A DNA stretch of 64,000 nt from Lichenicoccus sp965277665. Lineage in GTDB: Bacteria > Pseudomonadota > Alphaproteobacteria > Acetobacterales > Acetobacteraceae. The notes under the pieces were generated by a model. That model saw only the letters and a program-made list of their open reading frames with translations. It had not been told where the DNA came from and made no database searches. This document shows, one piece after another, positions 17,718-26,978 of this stretch; within the stretch, counting starts at the first letter, position 1, and every line of letters starts with the position of its first letter. The stretch spans positions 248,001 through 312,000 of the forward strand of contig NZ_OZ255835.1 in NCBI RefSeq assembly GCF_965277665.1, in the 5' to 3' direction. The position numbers and the translations under genes were made by a program.

Positions 17718-20498
17718 ATGAACGATCCGAGCAAAGCTGGTCAGGAGCCGCGCCGACACGGCGAGAACCCGCGTGCGGCTGGGGTGGCGGTGCGCCGGCC
17801 GCGCTACCGCTTCGTGCGTCGGCTGGCGGGCGCCAGCCTGGCGGTCGGGCTGCTCGCCGTCAGCACCGGCTCGTTCATGATCTGGCGCAAGTACGAGAGC
17901 ATCTCGTCGGACATGCCCACCGTCGACGGCCTGCGCGACTACCAGCCGCCGGTGATGAGCCGGATCTATTCCGGCGATGGCCGGGTGATCGCGGAGCTCG
18001 CCTCCGAGCGGCGCATCTTTGCGCCCTACTCGGCGATCCCGGACAATGTGAAGTCCGCCTTCATCTCGGCCGAGGACCAGAATTTCTGGAGCCATGCCGG
18101 TGTCGATCCGCTGGCGATGCTGCGCGCCGCGGTCACCGACGTGCAGACCATGCACTCGCACAGGCGGCCGATCGGCGCCTCGACCATCACCCAGCAGGTG
18201 GCGCGCATCATGCTGCTGGGCTCGAACACGGTGAGCTTCGAGCGCAAGGCCAAGGAGGCGCTGCTGGCGATGCGCATCGAGCAGACGCTGACCAAGGAGC
18301 GTATCCTCGAGATCTACCTCAACGAGATCTATCTCGGCGCCGGCGCCTACGGCATCGCTTCGGCAGCCCAGACCTACTTCAACAAGCCGCTCGACCAGCT
18401 CGACGATGCCGAGGCGGCGTTTCTCGGCGCGCTGCCGAAATCGCCGACCAACTACAACCCGTACCGCTACCCGGCTGCCGCCACCGCGCGGCGGGACTGG
18501 GTGCTGGGGCGCATGGCCGAGACCGGCGCGATCACCCGGGCGGCGGCGGACGCGGCGCGCGCCGAGCCGCTGATCCCGAAATCCTTCCGCCGCCCCGGGC
18601 CGGTGCCCGGCTCGGAATGGTTCTCCGAGGAGGTCAGGCGCGAGCTCATCGACCGCTACGGCGCCGACCAGACCCAGCAGGGCGGCCTGGTGGTGCAGAC
18701 CAGCCTGGATGCGCACCTGCAGGACGTCGCCACCCGCGAGCTGCGCGAGGGGCTGATGCGGTACGACCGCAAGCATGGCAGCTGGCGCGGTCCGATCACC
18801 CGCATCGATGGCATCGGACTGCGTCCGCGCCGGGTGCGCCGTGGCGAGACCGCGCCGCCGCCGGTGGACTGGCAGTCCATGCTGGCCGCGGTGCCGCGTC
18901 CGCCGGGGATGCTGCCGGAATGGCGGCTGGGCGTCATGCTGTCGGCCGCGACCGGCACCGTCGGCTGGATCGAGCCGGGCGCCGGCGACCAGACCGGCGC
19001 CGACCAGCCGGGTGCGACCCATACCGGAGTGCTCGGCTGGGCCGACATCGCCTTCATGCGCCAGAAGCGGCTGCCGCGGAACGGCGACGTGATGATGGTC
19101 GAGCCGGCCAGTGCCACAGGCGTATCAAGTGCCACAGGCGTATCAAGTGCCACCGGCGTGTCCGGTGCCACCGGCGTGCAAGGCACCACCGGGGTCCAGC
19201 TCCGGCAAATCCCCGAGGTCGAGGGCGCGATGGTGTCGATGAACCCGCTGACCGGCCGCGTGCTGGCCATGGTCGGCGGCTGGTCGTTCGACACTTCGCA
19301 GTTCAACCGCGCCACCCAGGCGCTGCGCCAGCCCGGCTCCTCGTTCAAGCCGCTGGTCTATCTCGCCGCGATGGAGCAGGGCATCTCGCCGGCCGACAAG
19401 TTCCTGGACGCGCCGTTCGTGCAGGGCAACTGGCGGCCGAACAACTACGAGCTCACCTTTGGCGGCCCGACCTCGCTGCATGACGCGCTGCGGGAGAGCC
19501 TCAACCTGGTGACGGTGCGGCTCGCAGCGCATATCGGCATGGCGGCGGTGGCCAAGGTCGCCATCGATACGCACGAGGTCGATGCCATGCCGAAGGTGCT
19601 GCCGGCGGCACTCGGCGCGGTCGAGACGACGGTGCTGCGCGAAGCCGGCGCCTATGCCTGCATGGCGTCGGGTGGCCGCGAGGTGCTGCCGAGCCTGATC
19701 GACGACGTGCAGGATCGCGACGGCCATGTGGTGTGGCGGCCGCAGGGCCTCGCTTTGCAGCCGTCGGCGGTGGATCCGTCGCTGCCGCCGGTCATGGTGG
19801 ACAGCCGCCGCCAGGTGACCGATCCCGACAGCACCTACCAGGTGGTGCGGATGATGCAGGACGTGATCGCGCGGGGCACCGGCGTGCCGGCCGGCGAAGG
19901 GATCGACCGGCCGCTGGCCGGCAAGACCGGCACCAGCCAGGACTTCAACGATGCCTGGTTCGCGGGCTTCTCGCCCGATCTGCTGACGGTGGTCTGGATC
20001 GGGTTCGACAACCCGGACAGCCTCGGCGAGAAGGAGGATGGTGGCCACGTCGCGGGCCCGGTCTGGAACCGGTTCATGAAGCAGGCGCTGGGCGATACGC
20101 CGAAGCTGGATTTCCGGGTGCCCGACGGCATCACGCTGGTGCGCTACAATGCGGGCCTGGGCAGTGCGATCGACGGCTTCAAGCCGGGCCAGGAGCCGGG
20201 CCTGGGCAGCATGATCGCCAGCGGCACCGGCTCCGACCAGCTCGGCGCGCAAGATACCGGCGCCGAGAACGTGCCGGACCAGGAGGACCAGATGGCGGCA
20301 TTGCCCGGTGCTTCCGGATCGCGCAGCACCACCTCGATCGATCCCTCGAACCCGGCGCTCGCCTCGCCGGCCAGCGCGATCCAGCCTGGGGCCGCACCCG
20401 CCGGCGCGCCCCCTGCGGTGCTGGCCGGCACCACGCCGCGTCCGGTGGCGCCGCCGCGTGCGAGTGGTGGTGACATAGGCATGGGCGGCCTCTACTGA
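17718..20498 (+). CDS. class A penicillin-binding protein, PBP1A/1C family
   Basis: Bifunctional peptidoglycan glycosyltransferase/transpeptidase of 926 residues. One transmembrane anchor lies at about 33-55. The GT51 domain has EDQNFWSHAGVD (catalytic Glu about 119) and GASTITQQVAR. The transpeptidase domain has SSFK (about 541-544), the SLN motif and GKTGTS (about 735). Between them sits an OB-like region containing an 18-base tandem repeat that encodes SATGVS units (residues 465-494). The C-terminal 150 residues are Pro/Ala/Gly/Ser-rich and probably disordered in the periplasm. The stop codon overlaps the start of a family-A element. Confidence 0.93.
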   Translation: MNDPSKAGQEPRRHGENPRAAGVAVRRPRYRFVRRLAGASLAVGLLAVSTGSFMIWRKYESISSDMPTVDGLRDYQPPVMSRIYSGDGRVIAELASERRIFAPYSAIPDNVKSAFISAEDQNFWSHAGVDPLAMLRAAVTDVQTMHSHRRPIGASTITQQVARIMLLGSNTVSFERKAKEALLAMRIEQTLTKERILEIYLNEIYLGAGAYGIASAAQTYFNKPLDQLDDAEAAFLGALPKSPTNYNPYRYPAAATARRDWVLGRMAETGAITRAAADAARAEPLIPKSFRRPGPVPGSEWFSEEVRRELIDRYGADQTQQGGLVVQTSLDAHLQDVATRELREGLMRYDRKHGSWRGPITRIDGIGLRPRRVRRGETAPPPVDWQSMLAAVPRPPGMLPEWRLGVMLSAATGTVGWIEPGAGDQTGADQPGATHTGVLGWADIAFMRQKRLPRNGDVMMVEPASATGVSSATGVSSATGVSGATGVQGTTGVQLRQIPEVEGAMVSMNPLTGRVLAMVGGWSFDTSQFNRATQALRQPGSSFKPLVYLAAMEQGISPADKFLDAPFVQGNWRPNNYELTFGGPTSLHDALRESLNLVTVRLAAHIGMAAVAKVAIDTHEVDAMPKVLPAALGAVETTVLREAGAYACMASGGREVLPSLIDDVQDRDGHVVWRPQGLALQPSAVDPSLPPVMVDSRRQVTDPDSTYQVVRMMQDVIARGTGVPAGEGIDRPLAGKTGTSQDFNDAWFAGFSPDLLTVVWIGFDNPDSLGEKEDGGHVAGPVWNRFMKQALGDTPKLDFRVPDGITLVRYNAGLGSAIDGFKPGQEPGLGSMIASGTGSDQLGAQDTGAENVPDQEDQMAALPGASGSRSTTSIDPSNPALASPASAIQPGAAPAGAPPAVLAGTTPRPVAPPRASGGDIGMGGLY
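19110..19199 (+). repeat. 18-bp tandem repeat inside the PBP gene (5 units)
   Basis: Five consecutive in-frame 18-base units. The first two are identical (AGTGCCACAGGCGTATCA), the third differs slightly, and the last two are diverged. They encode SATGVS, SATGVS, SATGVS, GATGVQ and GTTGVQ. Identical neighbours imply recent expansion. Copy-number change would keep the frame and alter the length of a linker between the glycosyltransferase and transpeptidase domains. Confidence 0.9.
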
Positions 20499-20663
20499 GA
20501 GAGACGGTCTGCCAACGCCTGCTGCTGGCGATCCGACGCGCCTTTTCTGCGCTCCGGTGCTCACAGCCGAAAAGGCTGCTCCGCTCGGTGCTCGAAAAGT
20601 CACGCCGGCCGCGACCCCGCGGGTCGCTCTCATCCAGCATCAGGCGTTGGCAGACCGCCTTCG
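20499..20663. repeat. long palindromic element, family A copy 2
   Basis: CGGTCTGCCAACGCCTG (20505-20521) pairs perfectly with 20641-20657. The next arm segments CTGCTGGCGATCCGAC and CATCCAGCATCAGG also pair in part. The core reads CGCGCCTTTTCTGCGCTCCGG, CTCACAGCCGAAAAGGCTG and CGGTGCTCGAAAAGTCACG. It begins directly behind the PBP stop codon (TGA then GAGAGACGG) and ends about 37 bases before prfB. Confidence 0.85.
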
Positions 20664-20699
20664 AGAGCCATAAACTGCCTTTCCTGATGGATAAAGACG

Positions 20700-21831
20700 A
20701 TGTCCGCCGAGACTGAAGCGCTTAACGAGCAGATCAGGCAGTCGGTGGCGCTGCTGAGGAGGCATCTTTGACTGGGATGCCGCCATCGGCCGCCTCGCGG
20801 AGCTGAACAACCAGGTCGAGGACCCGGCGCTCTGGAACGATGCCGCCGCCGCGCAGAAGCTGATGCGCGAACGCACCCGGCTTGCCGGCGGCATCGAGGG
20901 CGTGCAGCGTCTGGAGCGCGAGGTCGCCGATGCGATGGAGCTGGCGGAGCTGGCCGAGGCCGAGAATGACGCGTCCATGGTCGCCGATGCCGTGCGCAGC
21001 CTGCGGGCGATGGCCGACGAGAGCAAGCGGCGCGAGATCGAGAGCCTGCTGTCCGGCGAGGCGGACGGCAACGACGCCTTCCTGGAGGTGAATGCCGGCG
21101 CCGGTGGCACCGAGGCGCAGGACTGGGCCGAGATGCTGCTGCGCATGTATTCCCGCTGGGCCGAGCAGCACGGCTACAAGCTGACGCTGATCGAGGAGAG
21201 CCAGGGCGAGCAGGCCGGCCTGAAGTCGGCCACCGTGCAGGTGAGCGGGCCGAACGCCTATGGCTGGCTGAAGACCGAGGCGGGCGTGCATCGGCTGGTG
21301 CGGATCAGCCCGTTCGATTCCGCCGCGCGCCGGCAGACCAGCTTCGCCTCGGTCTGGGTGTATCCGGTGGTGGACGACACCATCGAGATCGAGATCAACG
21401 AGGCCGATCTCAAGGTGGACACGTTTCGTGCCTCCGGCGCGGGTGGACAGCACGTCAACAAGACCGAGAGCGCCATCCGCATCACCCATGTCCCGACCGG
21501 GATCATCGTCGCCTGCCAGACCGACCGCTCGCAGCATCGCAACCGGGCCACCGCGATGGGCATGCTGAAGGCCCGTATGTACGAAGCGGAACTGCAGCGG
21601 CGCGAGGCGGCCTCGGCCGCCACCGAGGCGGCGAAGACGGATATCGGCTGGGGCCACCAGATCCGCTCGTACGTCCTGGCGCCGTACCAGATGGTCAAGG
21701 ACCTGCGCACCGGGGTCGAGACGGGCAACCCGGACGCGGTGCTCGATGGCAGCCTGGACGACTTCATGGCGGCCTCGCTCGCGGCGCGGGTCGGGGCCAC
21801 GCGCTCCGAAGCCAGCGCCACGGCGAACTGA
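20700..21831 (+). CDS. prfB: peptide chain release factor 2, with programmed +1 frameshift
   Basis: RF2 reads UGA and UAA stop codons. The first 23 codons from ATG 20700 end at an in-frame TGA (20769-20771). A +1 shift at CTT skips T 20769 and continues GAC TGG GAT to the stop at 21831, giving 376 residues. Downstream motifs are SPF (about 203-205), which recognises the stop codon, and GGQ (about 248-250), which triggers hydrolysis; both are close to their E. coli positions. The frameshift makes RF2 regulate its own synthesis. The next gene, a YceI protein, starts one base after the stop codon. Confidence 0.95.
20757..20772 (+). promoter_or_regulatory. prfB programmed frameshift site
   Basis: AGGAGG (20757-20762), then CAT, CTT, TGA, C: the same layout as the E. 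coli site (Shine-Dalgarno-like hexamer, three bases, CTT TGA C). The internal hexamer pairs with 16S rRNA and, with slow UGA decoding when RF2 is scarce, pushes the ribosome +1. The zero frame stops at codon 24 and the +1 frame carries all RF2 motifs. Confidence 0.95.
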
Positions 21832-21832
21832 C

Positions 21833-22456
21833 ATGACGCATCGGCGCTACATCCGGCTGGCCGGGTTGCTCGCAGTGGCGGCGCTCTGTGCACGGCCGGC
21901 TTACGGCATGGATCCGTCCGCCGTGCCGCCCGGGAGCTACGTGCTCGACCCGCAGCACACGCGCATCGCCTGGTCGGTCAGCCATCTCGGATACTCGACC
22001 TATACCGGGCTGATCCCGTTTGTGCATGGCACGCTGCTGCTCGACCCGTCGCATCCCGGGGCGACACGGCTGGACGCCGAGATCCCGATGGCGGGCATCA
22101 CCTCGCTCGACCCGGCGCTCGATGCGCGGCTGCATGGCGGACAGTTCTTCGCGGTCGATCGCTACCCGAGCGCCTCGTACCAGGCGCAGGGCCTGGTCAT
22201 CACGGCGCCGGGGCATGCGCGCCTGGACGGCCTGCTGACGCTGTGCGGGGTGACGCATCCGGTGACGATGAACGTCGTGTTCGGCGGCGCCGGGATCGAT
22301 CCGGTGGATGGCCGGCTGACCGTCGGGTTCGAAGCCAGCGCGATCGTGCGGCGGTCGGCGTTCGGGGTGGTGGCCTACGTGCCTGTGGTCGGCGACGACG
22401 TGACACTCATCCTGGAAGCGGAGGTCAAGCCGAAGCCGGAACAAAAAATGCCGTGA
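21833..22456 (+). CDS. YceI family periplasmic protein
   Basis: A 207-residue lipocalin-like protein of the polyisoprenoid-binding YceI family. It has a signal peptide (IRLAGLLAVAALCARPAYG, about 25 residues), the opening SYVLDPQHTRIAWSVSHLGYST, central LDAEIPMAGITSLD, and GLLTLCGVTHPVTMNVVF, the most conserved YceI block. Such proteins bind isoprenoid chains in the periplasm and are often stress-induced. Overlap-close spacing to prfB suggests shared transcription. A stem (ATGCCGTG/CACGGCAT, 22448-22482) spans its stop codon. Confidence 0.88.
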   Translation: MTHRRYIRLAGLLAVAALCARPAYGMDPSAVPPGSYVLDPQHTRIAWSVSHLGYSTYTGLIPFVHGTLLLDPSHPGATRLDAEIPMAGITSLDPALDARLHGGQFFAVDRYPSASYQAQGLVITAPGHARLDGLLTLCGVTHPVTMNVVFGGAGIDPVDGRLTVGFEASAIVRRSAFGVVAYVPVVGDDVTLILEAEVKPKPEQKMP

Positions 22457-22886
22457 TGCAACAATTTTTTCCTGCACGGCATCTGACGCGCAAATAAGCG
22501 CACGAGGGGGCCGAAGCGCGTGTGCTTGTAAAGATCGCGACGGGAGTGGTTGATATTGCTGCGGTCACGCAAACTTGTGTGAGCCCGCGATGACTGGCGC
22601 AATTTTAGGCCTTTGCTGTTCTTCGGTGCGCTTGAAATCAATTTCGATATGCTTCTTGACAGCAACACAGCGAAAACCCTCAATTCGAGGCACGTGCCTG
22701 CATCATCGCTGACATTCGGCAGGTGAGGGGCACCGCGAACAGAGACGCCGCATCGGCCGATTGACCGGACACGTGGTCATGCGGGTCAACCATACGGTCC
22801 GCGGCACGCGGATCGCATGTTGGCCTGCTGCACCGGTGCCCGGTTTGGTATCGAGTGGGGCAGGACGCGAGCAAGGAGGCTCTTGG
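22457..22886. other. 430-base intergenic region before tonB
   Basis: No convincing gene. It opens with a stem-loop shared with the yceI stop codon, whose loop contains a T-run, a possible yceI terminator. The middle (about 22500-22690) is noticeably less GC-rich than the surroundings and contains TTGACA at 22656-22661, a plausible -35 element, with no clear -10 partner. AAGGAGG at 22873-22879 is the tonB ribosome-binding site. The region probably holds the tonB-exbBD promoter. Confidence 0.5.
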
Positions 22887-23543
<657 letters not shown>

Positions 23544-23627
23544 TCCGTCACGGCCAGTTACCCGTCGCAGGATGAGACCAAGCCGGGGCGGCCCTCCGGC
23601 AACGGGACGATTTCAAAGGATCAAGGC

Positions 23628-24827
23628 ATGACCGCAATGCACCGTCACCCCGTTCTAGCGCCGGCCGTCGCCGTCATGCTCGGCTTTGCCGGACCGGCAA
23701 TGACGCCGGTGCTGGCATTGGCCCAGGCCGCGCCGGCCCCCGCCCAGGGGCCGGCCAGTCCGGCACCTGCCGCTCCGGCCCCGGCTGCTTCGGCACCTGG
23801 GCCGGCTGCCGGCGCTCCTGCCCCTGCAGCCGGCGCCCCGGCTGCCGGTGCTCCCGCCGGCGGCGCTCCCGCACCGGATGCCTCCGCGACCCCGAGCGCT
23901 CCCGGCGCGCCGGCACCCGGTGCGGCGCCTACCGCGGGTGCGGGCGCTCCCGCAGCCGGCGCCCCGGCACCGGGCGCTCCAGCACCGGGCGCCCCGGCAC
24001 CGGGCGCTCCAGCACCGGGCGCTCCGGCCCCCAATGCCATGGCCGCTGCCGCCCCGGCTGCGCCGGCCGCCGAAGCGCCGAAGACCGCGGCGGTCGACAA
24101 TCCCTACGGCCTGGATGCGTTGTGGAATGGCGGCGACTTCATCGCGCGCGGCGTTCTGATCATCCTGGTGATCATGTCGCTCGGCACCTGGTACATCATG
24201 ATCACCAAGTATATCGAGCAGGCCCGCCTGCTCAGCGCCGCCAGGGCCACCGGCAAGGCGTTCTGGACCAAGCCGACGGTGCGTGACGGCGCGTCGAGCC
24301 TGAAGCCGAGCTCGCCGTTTCGCTACATCGCCGACACCGGCATCTCGGCGACCGACCACCATGAGGGCTCGCTGACCGAGAGCATCGACCTCACCACCTG
24401 GGTCACGATGTCGATCCAGCGCGCGGTCGAGACCATCCAGTCGCGCCTGCAGGGCGGCCTCGCCTTCCTCGCCACCGTCGGTTCCACCGCGCCGTTCGTC
24501 GGCCTGTTCGGCACCGTCTGGGGCATCTATCACGCGCTGACCGCCATCGGCATCGCCGGCCAGGCCTCGATCGACAAGGTGGCAGGACCGGTGGGCGAGG
24601 CGCTGATCATGACCGCGATCGGCCTCGCCACCGCGGTGCCGGCGGTGCTCGGCTACAACTGGCTGGTCCGCCGCAACAAGTCCGCGATGGAGAAGGTGCG
24701 CTACTTCTCGTCCGACCTGCACTCGGTGCTGATCGGTGGCAGCCGCGTCGGCCAGCCCGGCCTCGCGACGCCCGCGATGTCGGCAGCGCCGTCGACCGCC
24801 TCCGCCGGCGTGACGCGGGTTGCCTGA
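23628..24827 (+). CDS. exbB: MotA/TolQ/ExbB proton channel protein with Ala-Pro-Gly-rich extension
   Basis: ExbB forms the pentameric channel that powers TonB. The C-terminal 235 residues carry the family pattern: a first transmembrane helix (about 170-190, GVLIILVIMSLGTWYIMI), then GLAFLATVGSTAPFVGLFGTV and GEALIMTAIGLATAVPAVLGYN for helices two and three. The N-terminal part is a signal-like segment followed by about 110 residues of Ala, Pro and Gly, including APAPG repeats. This extension is much longer than in E. coli ExbB and resembles the periplasmic extensions of ExbB in alphaproteobacteria. ATG 23628 or 23637 could be the start. Confidence 0.92.
   Translation: MTAMHRHPVLAPAVAVMLGFAGPAMTPVLALAQAAPAPAQGPASPAPAAPAPAASAPGPAAGAPAPAAGAPAAGAPAGGAPAPDASATPSAPGAPAPGAAPTAGAGAPAAGAPAPGAPAPGAPAPGAPAPGAPAPNAMAAAAPAAPAAEAPKTAAVDNPYGLDALWNGGDFIARGVLIILVIMSLGTWYIMITKYIEQARLLSAARATGKAFWTKPTVRDGASSLKPSSPFRYIADTGISATDHHEGSLTESIDLTTWVTMSIQRAVETIQSRLQGGLAFLATVGSTAPFVGLFGTVWGIYHALTAIGIAGQASIDKVAGPVGEALIMTAIGLATAVPAVLGYNWLVRRNKSAMEKVRYFSSDLHSVLIGGSRVGQPGLATPAMSAAPSTASAGVTRVA
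23961..24035 (+). repeat. 15-bp tandem repeat inside exbB
   Basis: Four units alternate GCCCCGGCACCGGGC and GCTCCAGCACCGGGC (23961-24020), followed by a degenerate fifth. Each encodes APAPG from codon 112 onward. The 30-base super-period is exact, so the array probably grew by duplication of a pair. It lies in the low-complexity extension before the first channel helix. Confidence 0.85.
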
Positions 24828-24830
24828 CCG

Positions 24831-25265
24831 ATGGCGATGAATGTCGGCCCTGCCGAGGGCGACGAAGAGGACGAGGTGGTGTCGACGATCAACACCACCC
24901 CGCTCGTCGACGTGATGCTGGTGCTGCTCATCATCTTCCTGATCACGATCCCGGTCGTGACCCACACGGTGAAGGTGCAGCTCCCGAAAGACGTCAACCA
25001 GCCGACGCAGACCAAGCCGGAGAACGTCATCATCGCGGTCACCGATGACGGCTCGACATACTGGAACGCGATCCCGGTGAAGAGCAACGCCGACCTGCTG
25101 GCGCGGCTCGAGAAGTTCGCCGTGCTCAAGCCGCAGCCCGAGGTGCATATCCGCGGCGACGCGCGCGGGCGCTACGAGTTCGTCGGCCGCGTGGTCACCG
25201 ACTGCCAGCGCGCCGGCATCTTCAAGGTCGGCTTCATCACCGAACCGCCACCCAAGGGAGGTTGA
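24831..25265 (+). CDS. exbD: ExbD biopolymer transport protein (first copy)
   Basis: A 144-residue ExbD/TolR protein: short cytoplasmic N-terminus, NTTPLVDVMLVLLIIFLITI with the essential membrane Asp (about residue 25), and a periplasmic domain ending GRVVTDCQRAGIFKVGFI. The start is three bases after the exbB stop codon; a second ATG two codons later is possible. It forms the ExbD dimer inside the ExbB pentamer. A second exbD follows directly, so the two may form a heterodimer. Confidence 0.93.
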   Translation: MAMNVGPAEGDEEDEVVSTINTTPLVDVMLVLLIIFLITIPVVTHTVKVQLPKDVNQPTQTKPENVIIAVTDDGSTYWNAIPVKSNADLLARLEKFAVLKPQPEVHIRGDARGRYEFVGRVVTDCQRAGIFKVGFITEPPPKGG

Positions 25266-25271
25266 GCGCGC

Positions 25272-25715
25272 ATGTCCATGAATGTTGGGTCGGGCGGCGG
25301 CGACGCCAGCGGTGATCCGGAGGTCGTCGTCGACATCAACACGACGCCGCTGATCGACGTCATGCTGGTGCTGCTGATCATGCTGATCATCACCATCCCG
25401 ATGCAGACGCACGCGGTGAAGCTGGACCTGCCGCAGGGCAACCCGCCGCCGCCGCCGGTGCCGCCGCAGGTGGTGACCATCGATGTCGATTTCGACGGCA
25501 CGATCTCCTGGAACGGCGACGCCGTGCCGAACGAGCAGCAGCTCCAGGCGCGTTTCGTGAATGCGTCGCTGATCCCCGACCAGCCGGAGATCCACCTGCG
25601 TCCGAACCGGCTGGCGCCGTACAGCGCGGTGGCGCACGTGATGGCGGACGCGCAGCGGCTCGGCATGACCAAGCTCGGTCTGGTCGGGCAAGAGCAGTAC
25701 ATGGGAAACAACTGA
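25272..25715 (+). CDS. exbD: ExbD biopolymer transport protein (second copy)
   Basis: A 147-residue ExbD/TolR protein with NTTPLIDVMLVLLIMLIITI and the conserved Asp. A proline run (GNPPPPPVPPQ) follows the membrane helix, and the periplasmic part contains PEIHLRPNRLAPYSAVAHVM. GGGAGG lies upstream of ATG 25272. Similarity to the first copy is highest in the membrane segment and low in the periplasmic domain, so the copies are not a recent duplication. Confidence 0.93.
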   Translation: MSMNVGSGGGDASGDPEVVVDINTTPLIDVMLVLLIMLIITIPMQTHAVKLDLPQGNPPPPPVPPQVVTIDVDFDGTISWNGDAVPNEQQLQARFVNASLIPDQPEIHLRPNRLAPYSAVAHVMADAQRLGMTKLGLVGQEQYMGNN

Positions 25716-25717
25716 CG

Positions 25718-26959
25718 ATGCTGTCTAGGGTGTCTCGCGCCGGCCTGTTGGCCGGCGTTTTCTTTGCGTGCGTGCCGGTCGGTGCCTTGGGCCTGCTCAG
25801 CCCCCCGGCGCAGGCGCAGGAGGCCTTGCGTCCGGTCGTCGGCAAGCCGCTGCAGAAGGCGCAGGCGCTGGCGCACCAGGGGAACTTTCCGGGCGCCCTG
25901 GCGCAGATCAACATCGCCGAGGCGGCCCGCGACAAGACCGCCAACGAGAGCTTCGTGATCGACGAGATGCGCGCCGCGGTGGCGCAGCAATCCGGCGACT
26001 TCAAGTCGGCGATCGGCGCCGATGACGTGCTGCTGAAGTCGGGCCGGGTTCCGGCGGCGGAACAGCAGCGGCTGCTGATGGCGGAGGCGTCGTCGTACTA
26101 CCAGCTGCGTGACTATGCCGGCACCATTGCCGCCATCGACCGCTACCACAAGGCGGGTGGCGCCTCGCCGGCGCTCGAGACGCTGCTGATCCAGTGCTAC
26201 TACCTGCAGAAGGACTATGTGCGCGCCGCCGCGGTGCAGAGCGCGCAGATCCAGGCCGAGCTGCGCGCGCGGCAGACGCCGCCCGAAGGGCAGTTGCAGC
26301 TGCTGGCGAACTGCCAGTTGCAGTCGCGCGACAATGCCGGCCTGACGCATACCATGACCCTGCTCGTCACCTATTATCCGAAGCCCGAATACTGGGCCCA
26401 GCTCATGCAGGGGCTGCGCGCCAACCCGAACGTTCCCGACCGGCTGCAATTCGACATCGACCGGCTGCGTCTCGAGGTCGGGCTGCTGACCAGCACCCAG
26501 GACTTCATGGACATGACCGAGATGGCGGTCCAGAACGGTCTCCCGCACCAGGGCCTTGTGGTGATGGACAAGGGCTATGCCAGCGGCGCGCTCGGGCGTG
26601 ATCCGCAGGCGGCCCGCGAGACCAGGCTGAAGGCACTCGTCGAAAAGACCGTCGCCGAAAAGCGAGCCAGCATCGCCACCGACGAGGCCTCGGCGCGTTC
26701 GCAACCGAACGGCAACGCGCTGCTCGCGGTGGGCTACAGCTATGTCGATCTCGGTCAGTATCCGAAAGGGATCGCAGTGATGAAGGAGGCCGTCGCCAAG
26801 GGGGGCCTGCTCAATCCCGAGGATGCGCAACTGCACCTGGGCCTTGCCGAACTTGCATCCGGCGACAAGGCCGCTGCCACGGCCACCCTGCAGAACGTGC
26901 ACGGCACCGACGGCGCGGGAGACCTCGCACAGCTCTGGCAGCTGCGGATCAGGGGCTGA
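25718..26959 (+). CDS. exported tetratricopeptide-repeat protein of the TonB operon
   Basis: A 413-residue product with a signal peptide (GLLAGVFFACVPVGALGLL, cleavage after about AQA at 34). It is followed by helical repeats of TPR character: QKAQALAHQGNFPGALAQIN, LMAEASSYYQLRDYAGTIAAI, LLIQCYYLQKDYVRAA, and near the end GYSYVDLGQYPKGIAVMKEA. It starts two bases after exbD2 and belongs to the same operon. Similar TPR proteins accompany exbBD in other proteobacteria. A scaffold role for the TonB complex in the periplasm is inference. Confidence 0.8.
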   Translation: MLSRVSRAGLLAGVFFACVPVGALGLLSPPAQAQEALRPVVGKPLQKAQALAHQGNFPGALAQINIAEAARDKTANESFVIDEMRAAVAQQSGDFKSAIGADDVLLKSGRVPAAEQQRLLMAEASSYYQLRDYAGTIAAIDRYHKAGGASPALETLLIQCYYLQKDYVRAAAVQSAQIQAELRARQTPPEGQLQLLANCQLQSRDNAGLTHTMTLLVTYYPKPEYWAQLMQGLRANPNVPDRLQFDIDRLRLEVGLLTSTQDFMDMTEMAVQNGLPHQGLVVMDKGYASGALGRDPQAARETRLKALVEKTVAEKRASIATDEASARSQPNGNALLAVGYSYVDLGQYPKGIAVMKEAVAKGGLLNPEDAQLHLGLAELASGDKAAATATLQNVHGTDGAGDLAQLWQLRIRG

Positions 26960-26978
26960 TCCAGCGGGGACGCCTCGC

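Noticed and set aside
20863..21831. prfB starting at the internal ATG 20863
   Set aside because: This would remove the N-terminal RF2 domain; the +1 frameshift site upstream restores the full length.
23961..24035. CRISPR-like regular repeats in exbB
   Set aside because: Units are 15 bp without spacers and in frame in a protein-coding low-complexity region.
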